Of a DNA stretch of 64,000 nucleotides, positions 8,156 through 17,800 are shown one piece after another. The stretch is from assembly GCF_008123425.1 (NCBI RefSeq), contig NZ_VSSS01000057.1, forward strand, positions 1-64,000, written 5' to 3'. This DNA comes from Bradyrhizobium rifense. Its GTDB lineage: Bacteria > Pseudomonadota > Alphaproteobacteria > Rhizobiales > Xanthobacteraceae. Each line of letters begins with the position of its first letter. Position 1 is the first letter of the stretch. The notes beneath the pieces are model-generated. The model did no database searches. It was not told the origin of the DNA and was given only the letters and a program-made list of their open reading frames with translations. The position numbers and the translations under genes were made by a program.

Positions 8156-9922
8156 TCAGCGCTTCCTGGTCGCTGGCTTGTTGGTCGCAGCTTTGGCAGC
8201 CGTCGATTTGCGCCCCGTCGGCGCATCGTCCTCTTGATAGGCATCCGCCGAAACTGTCGCCTGGTCATCCGCGAAGGCACGGAACCGGACCGGATTGTAG
8301 CCACGTGCTAGCAGGCCCGCCAACGGATAGACGTTGCGGCAGACGCGTCCATTGCATCCACCGGTCGAGGATTCCATCACCTCCGCCTTGCGATCGGGCG
8401 TAAACCGCAGGAATAACATCACATGGGAGCCCGGCTTGTTGAGCGCATCGCCGGGCTTGAGGTCCCAGGGATTCGACACGGGGGCCGCGATCGCCGGGAT
8501 GGCGGCAGTCGTGTAGTGGACCGAGAGTCCCCACGCGGCGCTGACGAACGCCGAACAGTCGACGCCCGCCACGTCTGGCCGCGGCGCGTTGCGGGTGCAG
8601 ACGTTGCCGGCCAGCGTCCCGCTCTCGATCCGCTGCCGGAAATTTGCGAGCGAACCGTGGCAGCCCCAGCAATAGGGTACGCCGCGCACCTCCTGGTTCA
8701 CCTTGCCCTCTAGGTACCACGGCCGACGAATGCGGTTGAAGCCGCTGCACTGGCTATCCGGATCGTTGCCATAGTTCGCCTGCGTCAGCTTCCACTGCAC
8801 GCCTTCGAATGCGAACGCGGTCTCGATCGCCTGCTGACGATTGGAGGGCCGGACCGCGGCAGTCGCGCTGAACTTGACGTCGCTGTCGGGTCGGCCGTCG
8901 GGGCCCGGGGCCGGCTTCGCTGAGGTCCGCGACGGCCGCACGTCGATGACCAACACGTTGCCCAGCGGTTTGAAGCCAACGCCAACCACTTCGACACCGT
9001 CCGGCTTGGTTCGCAGGAAATAGACATCGCCATCACCCGAGACGGTGACGAACCGCCTGGTCAGCGGGGTGTTCTCGAGTGGCAGTTCGTAGATTCCCTC
9101 GAGACGACCGTTTGCGGCATAGCGTGCGACGAAGGTCGAGGCGTTCTTCCCCGACGGCGGGATGTCCTCGGCCAGCACATAGAAGCGGTCGCTGTTGTCA
9201 ATCTCGAGAAATTCGACCGTGCCGAGCTGGTCGCGCACGCGCAGACCGAGCGCGCCAATGCTCTCGTTGGTGACCATGGTCTGGATCTCGATCCGTACGC
9301 TGGAATTGCCCTTGTCCGGGATGACGTCGGCGATCACCGAGCCCTTGCTGCGGGACGCGATGTATTGCCGATCGGGCTGCCGCCCCTTCCTGATGACCGC
9401 CGCGCGCGTGTTCTGGTCGAGTAGGTCGGTTGCGCTGCCTGGCGGCTGCGACCCCATCTGGGCGAAGGCGGAGACGGCGACCTGATCGTCCACGCCGCGG
9501 CTTGAGACTTCCTCGAGCTGGATCTGGTCGCCGAGCCCACGCGTGGACTGCCCCGCCGCTGCCTTCAACGTGCGCACGCCGCCGTCCCAAACCATGATGT
9601 CGTCGTTGTGAACGACGAGGTCGGTCGGCTGGACATCCTTCGGCATCTTCAGGACGTCCGGGGCGGAGTTCGGTTGTTTGGGATCGAACTGGAGAATGCG
9701 GCCGTTGATCTGGTCGAGCACGAACAGGTTGCCCTGCCCGTCGGCGCTGAGCGCTTGGGGGCCCCCCAGTTCCACGTCCTCGCTGGCGGGAACGATGCCT
9801 ACCATCGAGGGTGCCGAACCGCCGGCGAAGCTGCGCACGATAGTATCCTCGGCGTGCGCCGCGGTAGCGAAAATGCCGGCACCGGCAATCAAGACCCAAG
9901 TCCAGCAAAATCGACGAAACAT
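8156..9922 (-). CDS. exported protein with NHL-like propeller and NlpC/P60-like hydrolase domain
   Basis: 588 residues. Signal peptide 1-24 (ends AHA). Residues about 30-330 show repeated strands such as GGPQALSADGQGNLFVLD that resemble NHL/beta-propeller blades. From about 365 the sequence becomes an NlpC/P60-like cysteine hydrolase: VPYCWGCHG at 415, catalytic Cys456 in GVDCSAFVSAAWG, and His500 in KPGSHVMLF. Such domains cleave peptidoglycan stem peptides or related amides. The Lys/Ala-rich C-terminus (KSTAAKAATNKPATRKR) could bind cell wall polymers. It heads an operon with the EF-hand caspase 136 bp downstream. A cell-wall amidase attached to a propeller, expressed with a caspase, is unusual; its role is unknown. 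Confidence 0.8.
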   Translation of the reverse strand: MFRRFCWTWVLIAGAGIFATAAHAEDTIVRSFAGGSAPSMVGIVPASEDVELGGPQALSADGQGNLFVLDQINGRILQFDPKQPNSAPDVLKMPKDVQPTDLVVHNDDIMVWDGGVRTLKAAAGQSTRGLGDQIQLEEVSSRGVDDQVAVSAFAQMGSQPPGSATDLLDQNTRAAVIRKGRQPDRQYIASRSKGSVIADVIPDKGNSSVRIEIQTMVTNESIGALGLRVRDQLGTVEFLEIDNSDRFYVLAEDIPPSGKNASTFVARYAANGRLEGIYELPLENTPLTRRFVTVSGDGDVYFLRTKPDGVEVVGVGFKPLGNVLVIDVRPSRTSAKPAPGPDGRPDSDVKFSATAAVRPSNRQQAIETAFAFEGVQWKLTQANYGNDPDSQCSGFNRIRRPWYLEGKVNQEVRGVPYCWGCHGSLANFRQRIESGTLAGNVCTRNAPRPDVAGVDCSAFVSAAWGLSVHYTTAAIPAIAAPVSNPWDLKPGDALNKPGSHVMLFLRFTPDRKAEVMESSTGGCNGRVCRNVYPLAGLLARGYNPVRFRAFADDQATVSADAYQEDDAPTGRKSTAAKAATNKPATRKR

Positions 9923-10080
9923 ATTCGCCTCAGTGTACCCCGAACCGATCGTCGCGCCGGACCGACTAATCCGAGATGCCGTTAATGCGGCGCGTCAATT
10001 AGTGGTGAGCAATCTCGATCCCGTTCAATTCTATCACTGGACGGTGATAGTCCGAATTCTTCAGCTTGCGGTGCAAATTC

Positions 10081-10362
10081 ATGACAAGGAATAGATTTGA
10101 ACAGGTCAACGAAGTCCAGCCCGACGCCATCACGTTAGTCCTGAAACGCGACAATGACGGCGCCACTGGATCGGTCGTGATGCCGGCCGCTGCGAGCGGC
10201 GGGCGACTGTCAAACGACCAGGTCAGTGCCGCGTTGCCGGCCCAGGATGCCTTTCGCGGCGCGATCCGGCTCGCCAATGATGTAAAGCTCGCGATCGTGG
10301 TGTGGGATCCGGACGGCGTCTGGAAGTCCGAATGGGGCGAGCTTTACCGGGCCCTCGACTGA
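10081..10362 (+). CDS. small protein of unknown function
   Basis: 93 residues from the ATG at 10081 (a TTG at 10066 is also possible; neither has a strong ribosome binding site). The protein is soluble and acidic-to-neutral, with a conserved-looking end VVWDPDGVWKSEWGELYRALD. No domain is recognised. It lies 51 bp ahead of the DUF4424 gene on the same strand and may be co-transcribed with it. Confidence 0.45.
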   Translation: MTRNRFEQVNEVQPDAITLVLKRDNDGATGSVVMPAAASGGRLSNDQVSAALPAQDAFRGAIRLANDVKLAIVVWDPDGVWKSEWGELYRALD

Positions 10363-10413
10363 TCCATTGCCGAGCGGAACCGGCACATGTTGCCACGCCA
10401 TATGGAGACTAGC

Positions 10414-11442
10414 ATGGTGAATGAACCGCCGCCCCGGCCTTCGTTCCGGGTACGGGCCCTGATGGCCGCGTTCATGGTTGCAACCACCTGGCCGGCGCAG
10501 GCCAACGACTCGGCTGCCGAATTGTCGATTGGCGGACTGCAGTTCGTTCACACCAACGATGTGGCTATGGAGAGCGAGGATCTGCGTATCGCGCTCGACA
10601 AGGTCAGCGTTCGCTATCAGTTCGCCAACATCACCAACAAGCCGGTTACGCTGACTGTGGCCTTTCCGCTGCCTGACATCGACCTCTCGGAAGCCGACAA
10701 TATTGCCCTGCCGTCGAACGACCCGGTGAACTTCGTCGACTTTGAGACCAAGGTCGACGGCAGCCCGGCGCCACTGACTATCGATCAGCGCGCCATGATT
10801 GGCGACAAGGATGTCAGCGCTCAACTCCGCCAGTTCAAGCTGCCGCTGCTGCCCATCGGCAGCCGCGAGATCCGGGTGGCCGACCTGCCCGCAACAACCC
10901 GGACGCGGCTGGTGGACGACGGGCTCTTGATGCCTGCCGGCATGAGCGACAACGGTCGGCAGCAATATGCGCCCGGCTGGGTCACCAGGACCTCCGCCGT
11001 TCGTCAGCAAGTGTTCCCGCCCGCGCGCACCGTCGTCGTTGAACATCAGTACCGGCCGAGCGTCGGCTCTAGCGCAGACACTATCCTGCGCGCGAGCCTG
11101 CGCCGCAGCAGCGCGCTTGGTCTGGAGGTCGCGCGTTATCGGAAGGAATATTGCGTCACGGATGCATTCCTCGCCGAGCTTGATAAGCGCGCAGGCGACG
11201 GCCAGGCCAATAGCGCGAAGCTGCAGGAGCGGCGCATATCATACGTGCTCAAGACCGGCGCGAATTGGGCAGGTCCGATCCGATCGTTCAAGCTGACCAT
11301 CGACGCTGGCGGCAGCGACCGCCTGGTCAGCTTCTGTCAGGGTCGGCTCAAGGCATCGCCTGCGGGGCGCACACCTGAATATACAGCAAGCGACTTCAAA
11401 CCGGATACCGACCTGAAGATCCTGATGGTCGGACAATTCTAA
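10414..11442 (+). CDS. exported DUF4424-domain protein
   Basis: 342 residues from the ATG at 10414, preceded by GGAG at a spacing of six; upstream in-frame ATGs at 10387 and 10402 lack this. A signal peptide runs to about residue 29 (WPAQA). The mature part has the DUF4424 features: SIGGLQF, LSVRYQF-like strands, and FPLPDID near residue 80. Family members are exported proteins of unknown function often found near stress or secretion genes. A palindromic repeat lies between it and the convergent kinase gene. Confidence 0.8.
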   Translation: MVNEPPPRPSFRVRALMAAFMVATTWPAQANDSAAELSIGGLQFVHTNDVAMESEDLRIALDKVSVRYQFANITNKPVTLTVAFPLPDIDLSEADNIALPSNDPVNFVDFETKVDGSPAPLTIDQRAMIGDKDVSAQLRQFKLPLLPIGSREIRVADLPATTRTRLVDDGLLMPAGMSDNGRQQYAPGWVTRTSAVRQQVFPPARTVVVEHQYRPSVGSSADTILRASLRRSSALGLEVARYRKEYCVTDAFLAELDKRAGDGQANSAKLQERRISYVLKTGANWAGPIRSFKLTIDAGGSDRLVSFCQGRLKASPAGRTPEYTASDFKPDTDLKILMVGQF

Positions 11443-11491
11443 ACCGCGATGAGATTGGGATGAACTGCCATCGCGCTTTAGCTCATTGATT

Positions 11492-11540
11492 GAGCATGAT
11501 CCCAGCGGAAAACTGCTTCAAACTTTTCCGGATCATGCTC
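11492..11540. repeat. 49-bp palindromic intergenic repeat
   Basis: GAGCATGATC at 11492-11501 pairs exactly with GATCATGCTC at 11531-11540, and inner bases (GCGGAAAA, TTTTCCG) also partly pair. This pattern resembles a palindromic element I associate with Bradyrhizobium intergenic regions. It lies between convergent genes, so the transcript of either strand would fold into a long hairpin and could act as a bidirectional terminator. Confidence 0.7.
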
Positions 11541-11552
11541 TGAGCGCGCTGA

Positions 11553-13358
11553 TCAGTTCGTGAGCAACACGTAGCGTGCCGCCGCGGTGATCGCCACATG
11601 GTTCCGCTGGGAATCGCTCAACGCCTGCAGGAAGAATGTATCAGCGGCTGTCGGTCGCGGCTGGCGCAACGAGTCAAGAACTTGCGGCGTGGCCACAGCC
11701 AAAAGCAGTTGCGGACCGTTCGCGCGCGGTGTCGGGAGTGTGAACGAAAGCGAGTCGATCCCCGGCTTCAAAAGATAGGACAAGCTCTGCACCTCGCCGC
11801 GGTCCGAAACCATGAGCAGCTCCACTACGCGGTTCGCGAAGTTCTCGATGGTGCCATTGAGGGTTTCGCCTCCCTTTAGCTCCGTCGCCGACAGGGAGAT
11901 GCGCGGCACCCGCGTCTGATCGCTCCCGAGCTGGCTCAGGAACTTGACGGCTGGGCACTGTGCCTCGGTCACCTGCCTGACACCAACCGACGCCTCAAAT
12001 CCCTGCTCCCGCCTGAACGCTTTGTCGAACGTATCAAACGGAGCCGTCGAAGCACCGAAGCCTTCGATCACCGCGGCGGTTTGACTAACCGCAACTGGCA
12101 AGATGAAGAAGCAGTCGCCGCCGGAATATTGGGCCACGTATTTGCGGATGCGGTCGGCTCGAGCCGGCCCATCGCTGGGCTGAGTGGGTGTCCCCGTCGG
12201 CGGTGGCAATAGCTTCGCCGGCTCCTGACGTTCGGGCTTTGGCGGGGGGTCAGCCTTCGTCGGCGACATCGTTCCCGAAAGCTTCGGAGGCGGCGGCAAA
12301 GTCGGCACGCCGGGCGCCGACCGGACCAGCTCGAATAAAGCATACCCGCCCCCGCCGAGCACAAGCAGCACCGCTGCCACGCTCACACCGAGCCAGGGGG
12401 GGCGCCACCTTGGAGCGGTCGATGGCGCCATGTCCTGTCGCACCTGCGCGGCACTTTCGGGCCGCGCCAACGGATCGAAGCCGGACAACGGCGCGGTGGA
12501 TGTGCGAGCCAAACCGGTCGGCGTCCAGCTGGCGACTTCCGCCATGGTTGGACGCAACGCCGGATCGGGCTGCAGCATCCGCTCCAGCAAAGGCCTGATG
12601 CGCATGTCTACCGCACCGAGATCGGGTACGCGCCGGCGCTTTTCAACCAGCTGAAACTGGCTCCCGCCCATGTCGAGCTTCTGTCCGGTCAGCGCATGAA
12701 ACAGCACGAGGCCAAAGCTGTAGACGTCGGATTTGGCGGTAACCTCGTTGCCGTACAGCCCGACCTGTTCCGGCGATGCGTAATTGTCCTTGCCGGCAAA
12801 GCCGGAGCCGATGATGGTCTTGTCACCCATCTGGGTCGATCGCGCGATACCGAAATCGATGATCTTGGCGCGCCTCACATCATCGAGCGGGACGATAATG
12901 TTGTCCGGAGAGACGTCGCGATGGATGATGCCATGCTCGTGGGCGGCATCCAGCCCGGACGCGACGCGCTGCATCAGCTTCACGAGCGCCTCGAAGATCA
13001 ACGGGCCTTCGTCGAGCATGTTCGACAGCGAGCGGCCGTTCACGAACTCCATCGCGAGATATGGCCGCTGCAGTACAGGCTCTACCGTGAAAAGGAAATA
13101 GCGAACGATCGCATCGTGCGGAAGATTGTGGAGTGCCGCCGCCTCGCGCCGGAACAGCGCAAGCGCCGCCTCGTTTTCAACCATGTCGGGCAACAGCATC
13201 TTCACCGCAACCGGCGATCCGGTCTGGATCTCACGGCACTTGTAGACCTCGCCCATCCCGCCCGCGCCGATCACCGCTTCGATCTCGTAGATGCCGTTGA
13301 GCCGGGTGCCGGGCGGCACACTGCGGTAGTTCGACCGGAACGGATCGTTGGAGTTCAT
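11553..13358 (-). CDS. ppkA: T6SS-associated membrane Ser/Thr kinase PpkA
   Basis: 601 residues. The cytoplasmic kinase domain (about 22-280) has the glycine loop GAGGMG at 31-36, Lys53, the catalytic HRDVSPDN at 146-153 and DFG at 168-170, so it should be active. One transmembrane segment at about 322-346 is followed by a Pro-rich linker and a periplasmic domain. Within that, residues 404-475 (YSGGDCFFILPV) and a DUF4384-like module at about 485-590 can be seen. In the known threonine phosphorylation pathway, PpkA phosphorylates Fha or TssL and triggers secretion, while a periplasmic signal controls PpkA. Its ATG overlaps the stop of pppA (ATGA), so kinase and phosphatase are translationally coupled at the end of the operon. 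Confidence 0.92.
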   Translation of the reverse strand: MNSNDPFRSNYRSVPPGTRLNGIYEIEAVIGAGGMGEVYKCREIQTGSPVAVKMLLPDMVENEAALALFRREAAALHNLPHDAIVRYFLFTVEPVLQRPYLAMEFVNGRSLSNMLDEGPLIFEALVKLMQRVASGLDAAHEHGIIHRDVSPDNIIVPLDDVRRAKIIDFGIARSTQMGDKTIIGSGFAGKDNYASPEQVGLYGNEVTAKSDVYSFGLVLFHALTGQKLDMGGSQFQLVEKRRRVPDLGAVDMRIRPLLERMLQPDPALRPTMAEVASWTPTGLARTSTAPLSGFDPLARPESAAQVRQDMAPSTAPRWRPPWLGVSVAAVLLVLGGGGYALFELVRSAPGVPTLPPPPKLSGTMSPTKADPPPKPERQEPAKLLPPPTGTPTQPSDGPARADRIRKYVAQYSGGDCFFILPVAVSQTAAVIEGFGASTAPFDTFDKAFRREQGFEASVGVRQVTEAQCPAVKFLSQLGSDQTRVPRISLSATELKGGETLNGTIENFANRVVELLMVSDRGEVQSLSYLLKPGIDSLSFTLPTPRANGPQLLLAVATPQVLDSLRQPRPTAADTFFLQALSDSQRNHVAITAAARYVLLTN

Positions 13359-14131
13359 GCTTGCGGCTCCCGATCCAGCGGCGTTCTCGTTGGCTCCGAG
13401 GATCGCGGCGTCAGCAGCCGCACCACTACGATCGTCACGTTGTCGAGCCCTCCTCGGTCCAGAGCCAAAGCAAGCATATCATCGCAAGCCGCCTGCGCGC
13501 GCTGCGCGGCTGCATACTGCAGGATCTCGTCGTCCTGCACATGCCTGGTCAGGCCGTCGCTGCAGATCACAAAGACATCTTCCGGCTCGGCCGGACCTGT
13601 CACGACCTCGAACTCCGGATCGTCGGCGACGCCGACGGCCCGGGTGATCGCATTGCTCGGCCAGTCCTTGACGTCCTCGCGTGACACCGCACCGCCGGCA
13701 ATCAGTTCCTCCAGCTCGCTGTGATCATGGGACACCTGGTTGATGCCGCCGCGGTTGATCAGGTACACCCGGCTGTCGCCTGCCCATATACAGGCATAAT
13801 AGCCGTCGCGCACGAGCAGAACCGCCGCCGTCGTGCCGACGGTTGCGCCCTGACGTTCCCGGCTGAGCATCAGTATCTGCTGGTTCGCGCGGAACAGCCT
13901 CTCCTCGCACTCCGCCAGAAAGTCGGCGGCGGAATCCGTCATGCCTATTGCATCAAGCGACTGCACCACGATGCGGCTCGCGAGATCGCCGGCCTCGTGG
14001 CCCCCCATGCCGTCTGCGACCGCCCACATGCCGACATCGGTCCGGACCAGGCAGGAATCTTCGTTGCGCGTCCGCACCCGTCCAGCATGGGTGACGCTGC
14101 CAACATCGAACAAGGATGCGACTTGCACCAT
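13355..14131 (-). CDS. pppA: T6SS-associated PP2C-type phosphatase PppA
   Basis: 258 residues covering one complete PP2C domain without signal peptide or membrane segment. Metal-binding signatures are visible: RTRNEDSC near residue 20, WAVADGMGGHEAG near 36, FVICSDGLT near 180 and GGLDNVTIVVV near 230. It should remove phosphate from the targets of PpkA in the cytoplasm, keeping the T6SS off. It begins 6 bp after tagF and overlaps ppkA by four bases. Confidence 0.93.
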   Translation of the reverse strand: MVQVASLFDVGSVTHAGRVRTRNEDSCLVRTDVGMWAVADGMGGHEAGDLASRIVVQSLDAIGMTDSAADFLAECEERLFRANQQILMLSRERQGATVGTTAAVLLVRDGYYACIWAGDSRVYLINRGGINQVSHDHSELEELIAGGAVSREDVKDWPSNAITRAVGVADDPEFEVVTGPAEPEDVFVICSDGLTRHVQDDEILQYAAAQRAQAACDDMLALALDRGGLDNVTIVVVRLLTPRSSEPTRTPLDREPQA

Positions 14132-14137
14132 CGCGCG

Positions 14138-14839
14138 TCACCCGGTCCCGGGTGCTGTACGGCCGAGATCGCCGGTCAGCAGTGTGGAATAGTGAAACGG
14201 ATCCGGCAATCCGCGACAAGCCAGCGCCATTGACGGAAAGCCTTCCCCACCGGCGGTCCACCAGAAACTGGCAGCGGCATGGATCTGCGGATCTGCGGCA
14301 ACAAGCGCGGTGAACGACTGGGCGAACGCGCCGACGTCTGAAAGCGCTCCCACCCCCGTTGCGCCCAATGCGGTCACGTCCGATCCATTGGAGGGCGATG
14401 GCTGTAGTCGCGGCAGCGCAAGACGATCCAGCGAATCCGAGATCTGCTCAAACGTTGCAGCGCGATCCAGGGTCGAGAGCAGAAAGGCCTCCGCCTTGGC
14501 GAACCATTCATCCTGCGGGTCGATGCCCGGCGGCGGCAACAAGGCGATCTCGTCACTCACCGCATGCAGCGTCAACGGATAGTATCGTCCCACCCCATCG
14601 AGCGAAGGCATGATCGCCCCTGTCACCGTGGTGCCGCAGATCGCAGCGCCGAGCCAGAAGCGCCACACCGGCGCAGTGAGGAAGGCCTGCTGCCAGCCCG
14701 AGCCAAGCTGATGGCGACTTGCAGACAGCCCAGCCTGCACCCACGGCTCCCAGGCTTCCAGGAAGCTGCGCGGCGTTGCGATCGCGATGAAATCGCGTTT
14801 GGCGCCGATCTTGCCGAATAGCCCGCAACGCATGGTCAT
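14138..14839 (-). CDS. tagF: T6SS accessory protein TagF
   Basis: 233 residues from the ATG at 14839, which overlaps the tssM stop codon as ATGA; upstream in-frame codons lie inside tssM. The N-terminus (GLFGKIGAKRDFI) and the segment GAIMPSLDGVGRYYPL are typical of the TagF/ImpM family. TagF is a post-translational repressor of T6SS assembly in Pseudomonas and Agrobacterium and works through Fha. In some bacteria TagF and PppA are fused; here they are adjacent separate genes, consistent with shared function. Confidence 0.9.
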   Translation of the reverse strand: MTMRCGLFGKIGAKRDFIAIATPRSFLEAWEPWVQAGLSASRHQLGSGWQQAFLTAPVWRFWLGAAICGTTVTGAIMPSLDGVGRYYPLTLHAVSDEIALLPPPGIDPQDEWFAKAEAFLLSTLDRAATFEQISDSLDRLALPRLQPSPSNGSDVTALGATGVGALSDVGAFAQSFTALVAADPQIHAAASFWWTAGGEGFPSMALACRGLPDPFHYSTLLTGDLGRTAPGTG

Positions 14840-17800
14840 ATTCCGGTCGGGCAACGAAACTCGCGGAGCACGGACAGGTTCAGGGGATTGCGCAACGATC
14901 CGGTCGAAATCTGATAGTTGAGCTCTCGCCCGGCAACGATGAAAGTCGCACTGGCGCTTTCCGCCTTCACAGCCAAAGAGCCAGCCTCCAGCATCCGGAA
15001 CAACGACCAGGGACCGATGCGCTCGAGAATGGATGGCGCTCCGGTATCGTTGCTCACCGAAATCGCGGTCCGCGGCGATGGGCCCGGCCAGAGCACGGTG
15101 GTCGGTGGGTTGCTTTGCGATTGCGGTGGCGGCGGCGGAGGTTGCGCGCCGCCGAACATCGACGACGCGGTCGGCGAGCCTGGCGTGGTCGGACTCGCGA
15201 TTGTAGTACCGCCGATCTCCGTCTTCACCGTCACGCCGGGTCCGGATGCGCCCGGCGGTCGGATCGCGAACGATACTGCCGGCACGCTGCCGCCGGTCTG
15301 GAAGAAAGCATCACGGATATAGGCCGCATTCTGGAACTGCTTCAGCGTGTCGGGGGAGAACGATCGTCCGACGGGACTTTCCTTTCGCCAGGCCCAGTCC
15401 GATTTCGAGGTGTCGGCGTAAGGCGCGAGGTACTGGGTGAAGAACTTGTCCATGACGCCGTTCGGACTGAACACCTTGGCGAAGTCGGCGAGCGGAACCT
15501 CCTGATTGCTACCGCGGACGAACGGGTAGCGATTGGTCACCGTCTGCTGGCAAACCGGAGTGACCTGATCGCGCAACGTCTGCAGAATCTGTCCGGCGGT
15601 CGAGGCTGCGATGTTGCCTTCAAACTCCGCAGCCGCCGCGCGCAGCATGTCGGAGAACGGCGACGGCATGCGGGAGGCATTATTGCGCAGGGCAGCGACC
15701 TGGGTCTGAAGCGAAGCGGTCGCCTGCGCGGTCAATTGTGGATTCTCGATCATCAGCGTCAGGTTCTGCGCGATATCGTTCAGGTTGGCGATGGTCGAGT
15801 CGATCGGCCGGTGCGTGCTGTCGCCTTCCAGCACCGCATGATAGGGCTTGAACTGTGCTTCGATCGTCGCCCCGGGCGGTCCATCCTGGGCGTTGGTGAA
15901 AAGAGCCGGTGCCGGCGCGGCAGCAGCGGGCGCCGCTGCGTTGGCCGGCTTCGGCCGCTCCTTGGTCAGCATCGTCTCGTCGCGCACCGATTCCAGGATT
16001 TGCCGCATCGGTGAGGTTGGCGCGGAAAGCGCCCTCAGCACCTCGTATTTCGGCTTGTCGGCGAGCAGTTTCTTCAGACGCAAGCTGCCCAGTGCGGTTC
16101 GCCACGTCGTGACAAATTCGTTGGAATAAATATTCAAGAGGTCGCCGGCGAGGTTGTCGTACTGCTGGTCGATGGCCGATTGCTGGCCGGCATCGCCCAG
16201 CACCCAGCGCTCCTTCTTCATGCGCTCCGACAATCCCGGCAATTTCGCGACGAAGTTTTGCTGGAAGCCGTTATACGTAAAGAACTGGGGCACCCGCACA
16301 GCGTCCAGAGGCTGCCCCGCCGTGGTTTCGAACACGACGGCCATATCAGGACCACCGCGCCGGGCGGCGATCCAGTCGCCTGCGGTTGATGACCGCGCCT
16401 CGGATTTCAGGAACTCGTAGGCGCGCTGCGACACGCTGAGGCGCGCGAGCGAGTTCTGCGCCTGCTTGATCAGCCGGCCGTCAAGCTGGACAAGCGGCGG
16501 CTGCTCCGTCTCGAGGTCGAACATCGCGGTGAGATTCTCATCGAGCAGGCGCCGTCCCTCCGCGTTGGTTGCGCCGGGATAGAGGTTGTCCTGCCAGTCG
16601 CGCTGCATCCAGGAGCGGATCAGCTCGCGGTCCGGCGACTGCAGGCCGCCAAGCATCAGGTAGACCTTGAGCGCCTCGTAAACGAACGCGGGCTCGTTGA
16701 TGCGCGCATTGAGCTGCTCCTCCAGGCGATACAGCAGGCGCGGCCGGAACATGCGTTCGAGCGCGGCGTGATAGGCGGCCTTGGAGGGCGACAGCAGGCG
16801 TTCATGCTGGCTGAGGCCGTAGCGGGCCGACAGGGGCACCGCCTCGTTGCGCAATCCGTAGCCAGCGGGCGCGTTGCGCAGCCGATAGAGCAGCGGCAAC
16901 ACCTTGTCGAGATCGTGGTCGTCGATCAGCGTCTGCTTGATGAGCGGCGCCCCGGCGGCTGCATATTCGTTGTCCGCCTGCAGGCTCTGCTCGATCAGGT
17001 CGGAATTGCGCTTGTAGCTCGTCAGCCACGCCGCAATCAGCCCGATCGAGACAAGGCCGATCAAGGACAGCGCTGCGGTCTTGATGATCAGCGCGCGGCG
17101 GACCGCAGCACGATCAGTCGAGACCCAGTCAGCCTCACCGATGATGACTTTGGAAATGAGATCGGCAAGGAAGTAGCTCTTGCCCGTTCCTGAATAGGAT
17201 CCGGAACCGACCTCCTCGGCGCCGAACGTGCGCGCAAGCGACCCGATCAACTGGTCGATCGGCGTCCCCTGCTGGGTACCCGAGGTGAAGTAGAACCCGC
17301 GCAGGTTCGCATTGACGTGATAGCGCGTCGGCTCGAATATCTGGTTGAGGAAGTCGTGGATCTGGGGCTTGAGGCGCGCCATCTGCGCGGGGAAGCCAAA
17401 CAATTGGACGCGGTGTTGCGGCGTCGGTTCGTCCTGCAGACGATCGAGCGTCTCCTCGCTCAGGCGCTCCAGCAGACGGTCAAACTCGACCGGAATCTGC
17501 CCCACCAGATTCTGCGTCTTGTCGGCGGTCTGGAACGTGGCGCCCCAGACCTGACGGCGACCGGCCTCGCCGAGATAGGCGAAATATTCGGTGAAGCCGG
17601 CAACCAGATCGGTCTTGGTAAAGAGGGCATAGACCGGGAAGCTGACCTTGAGCCTCTGATGCAGTTCGAGGAGGCGCATCCTGACGGCGTCGGCGTGAAG
17701 CGCGAGTTCCTGCTTCGGCAGCGTCAGCACATCCTCGACACTGATGGCGACGAGAACGCCGTTGATCGGCTGGCGCGACCTGCTCTTTTTCAGGATGTCG

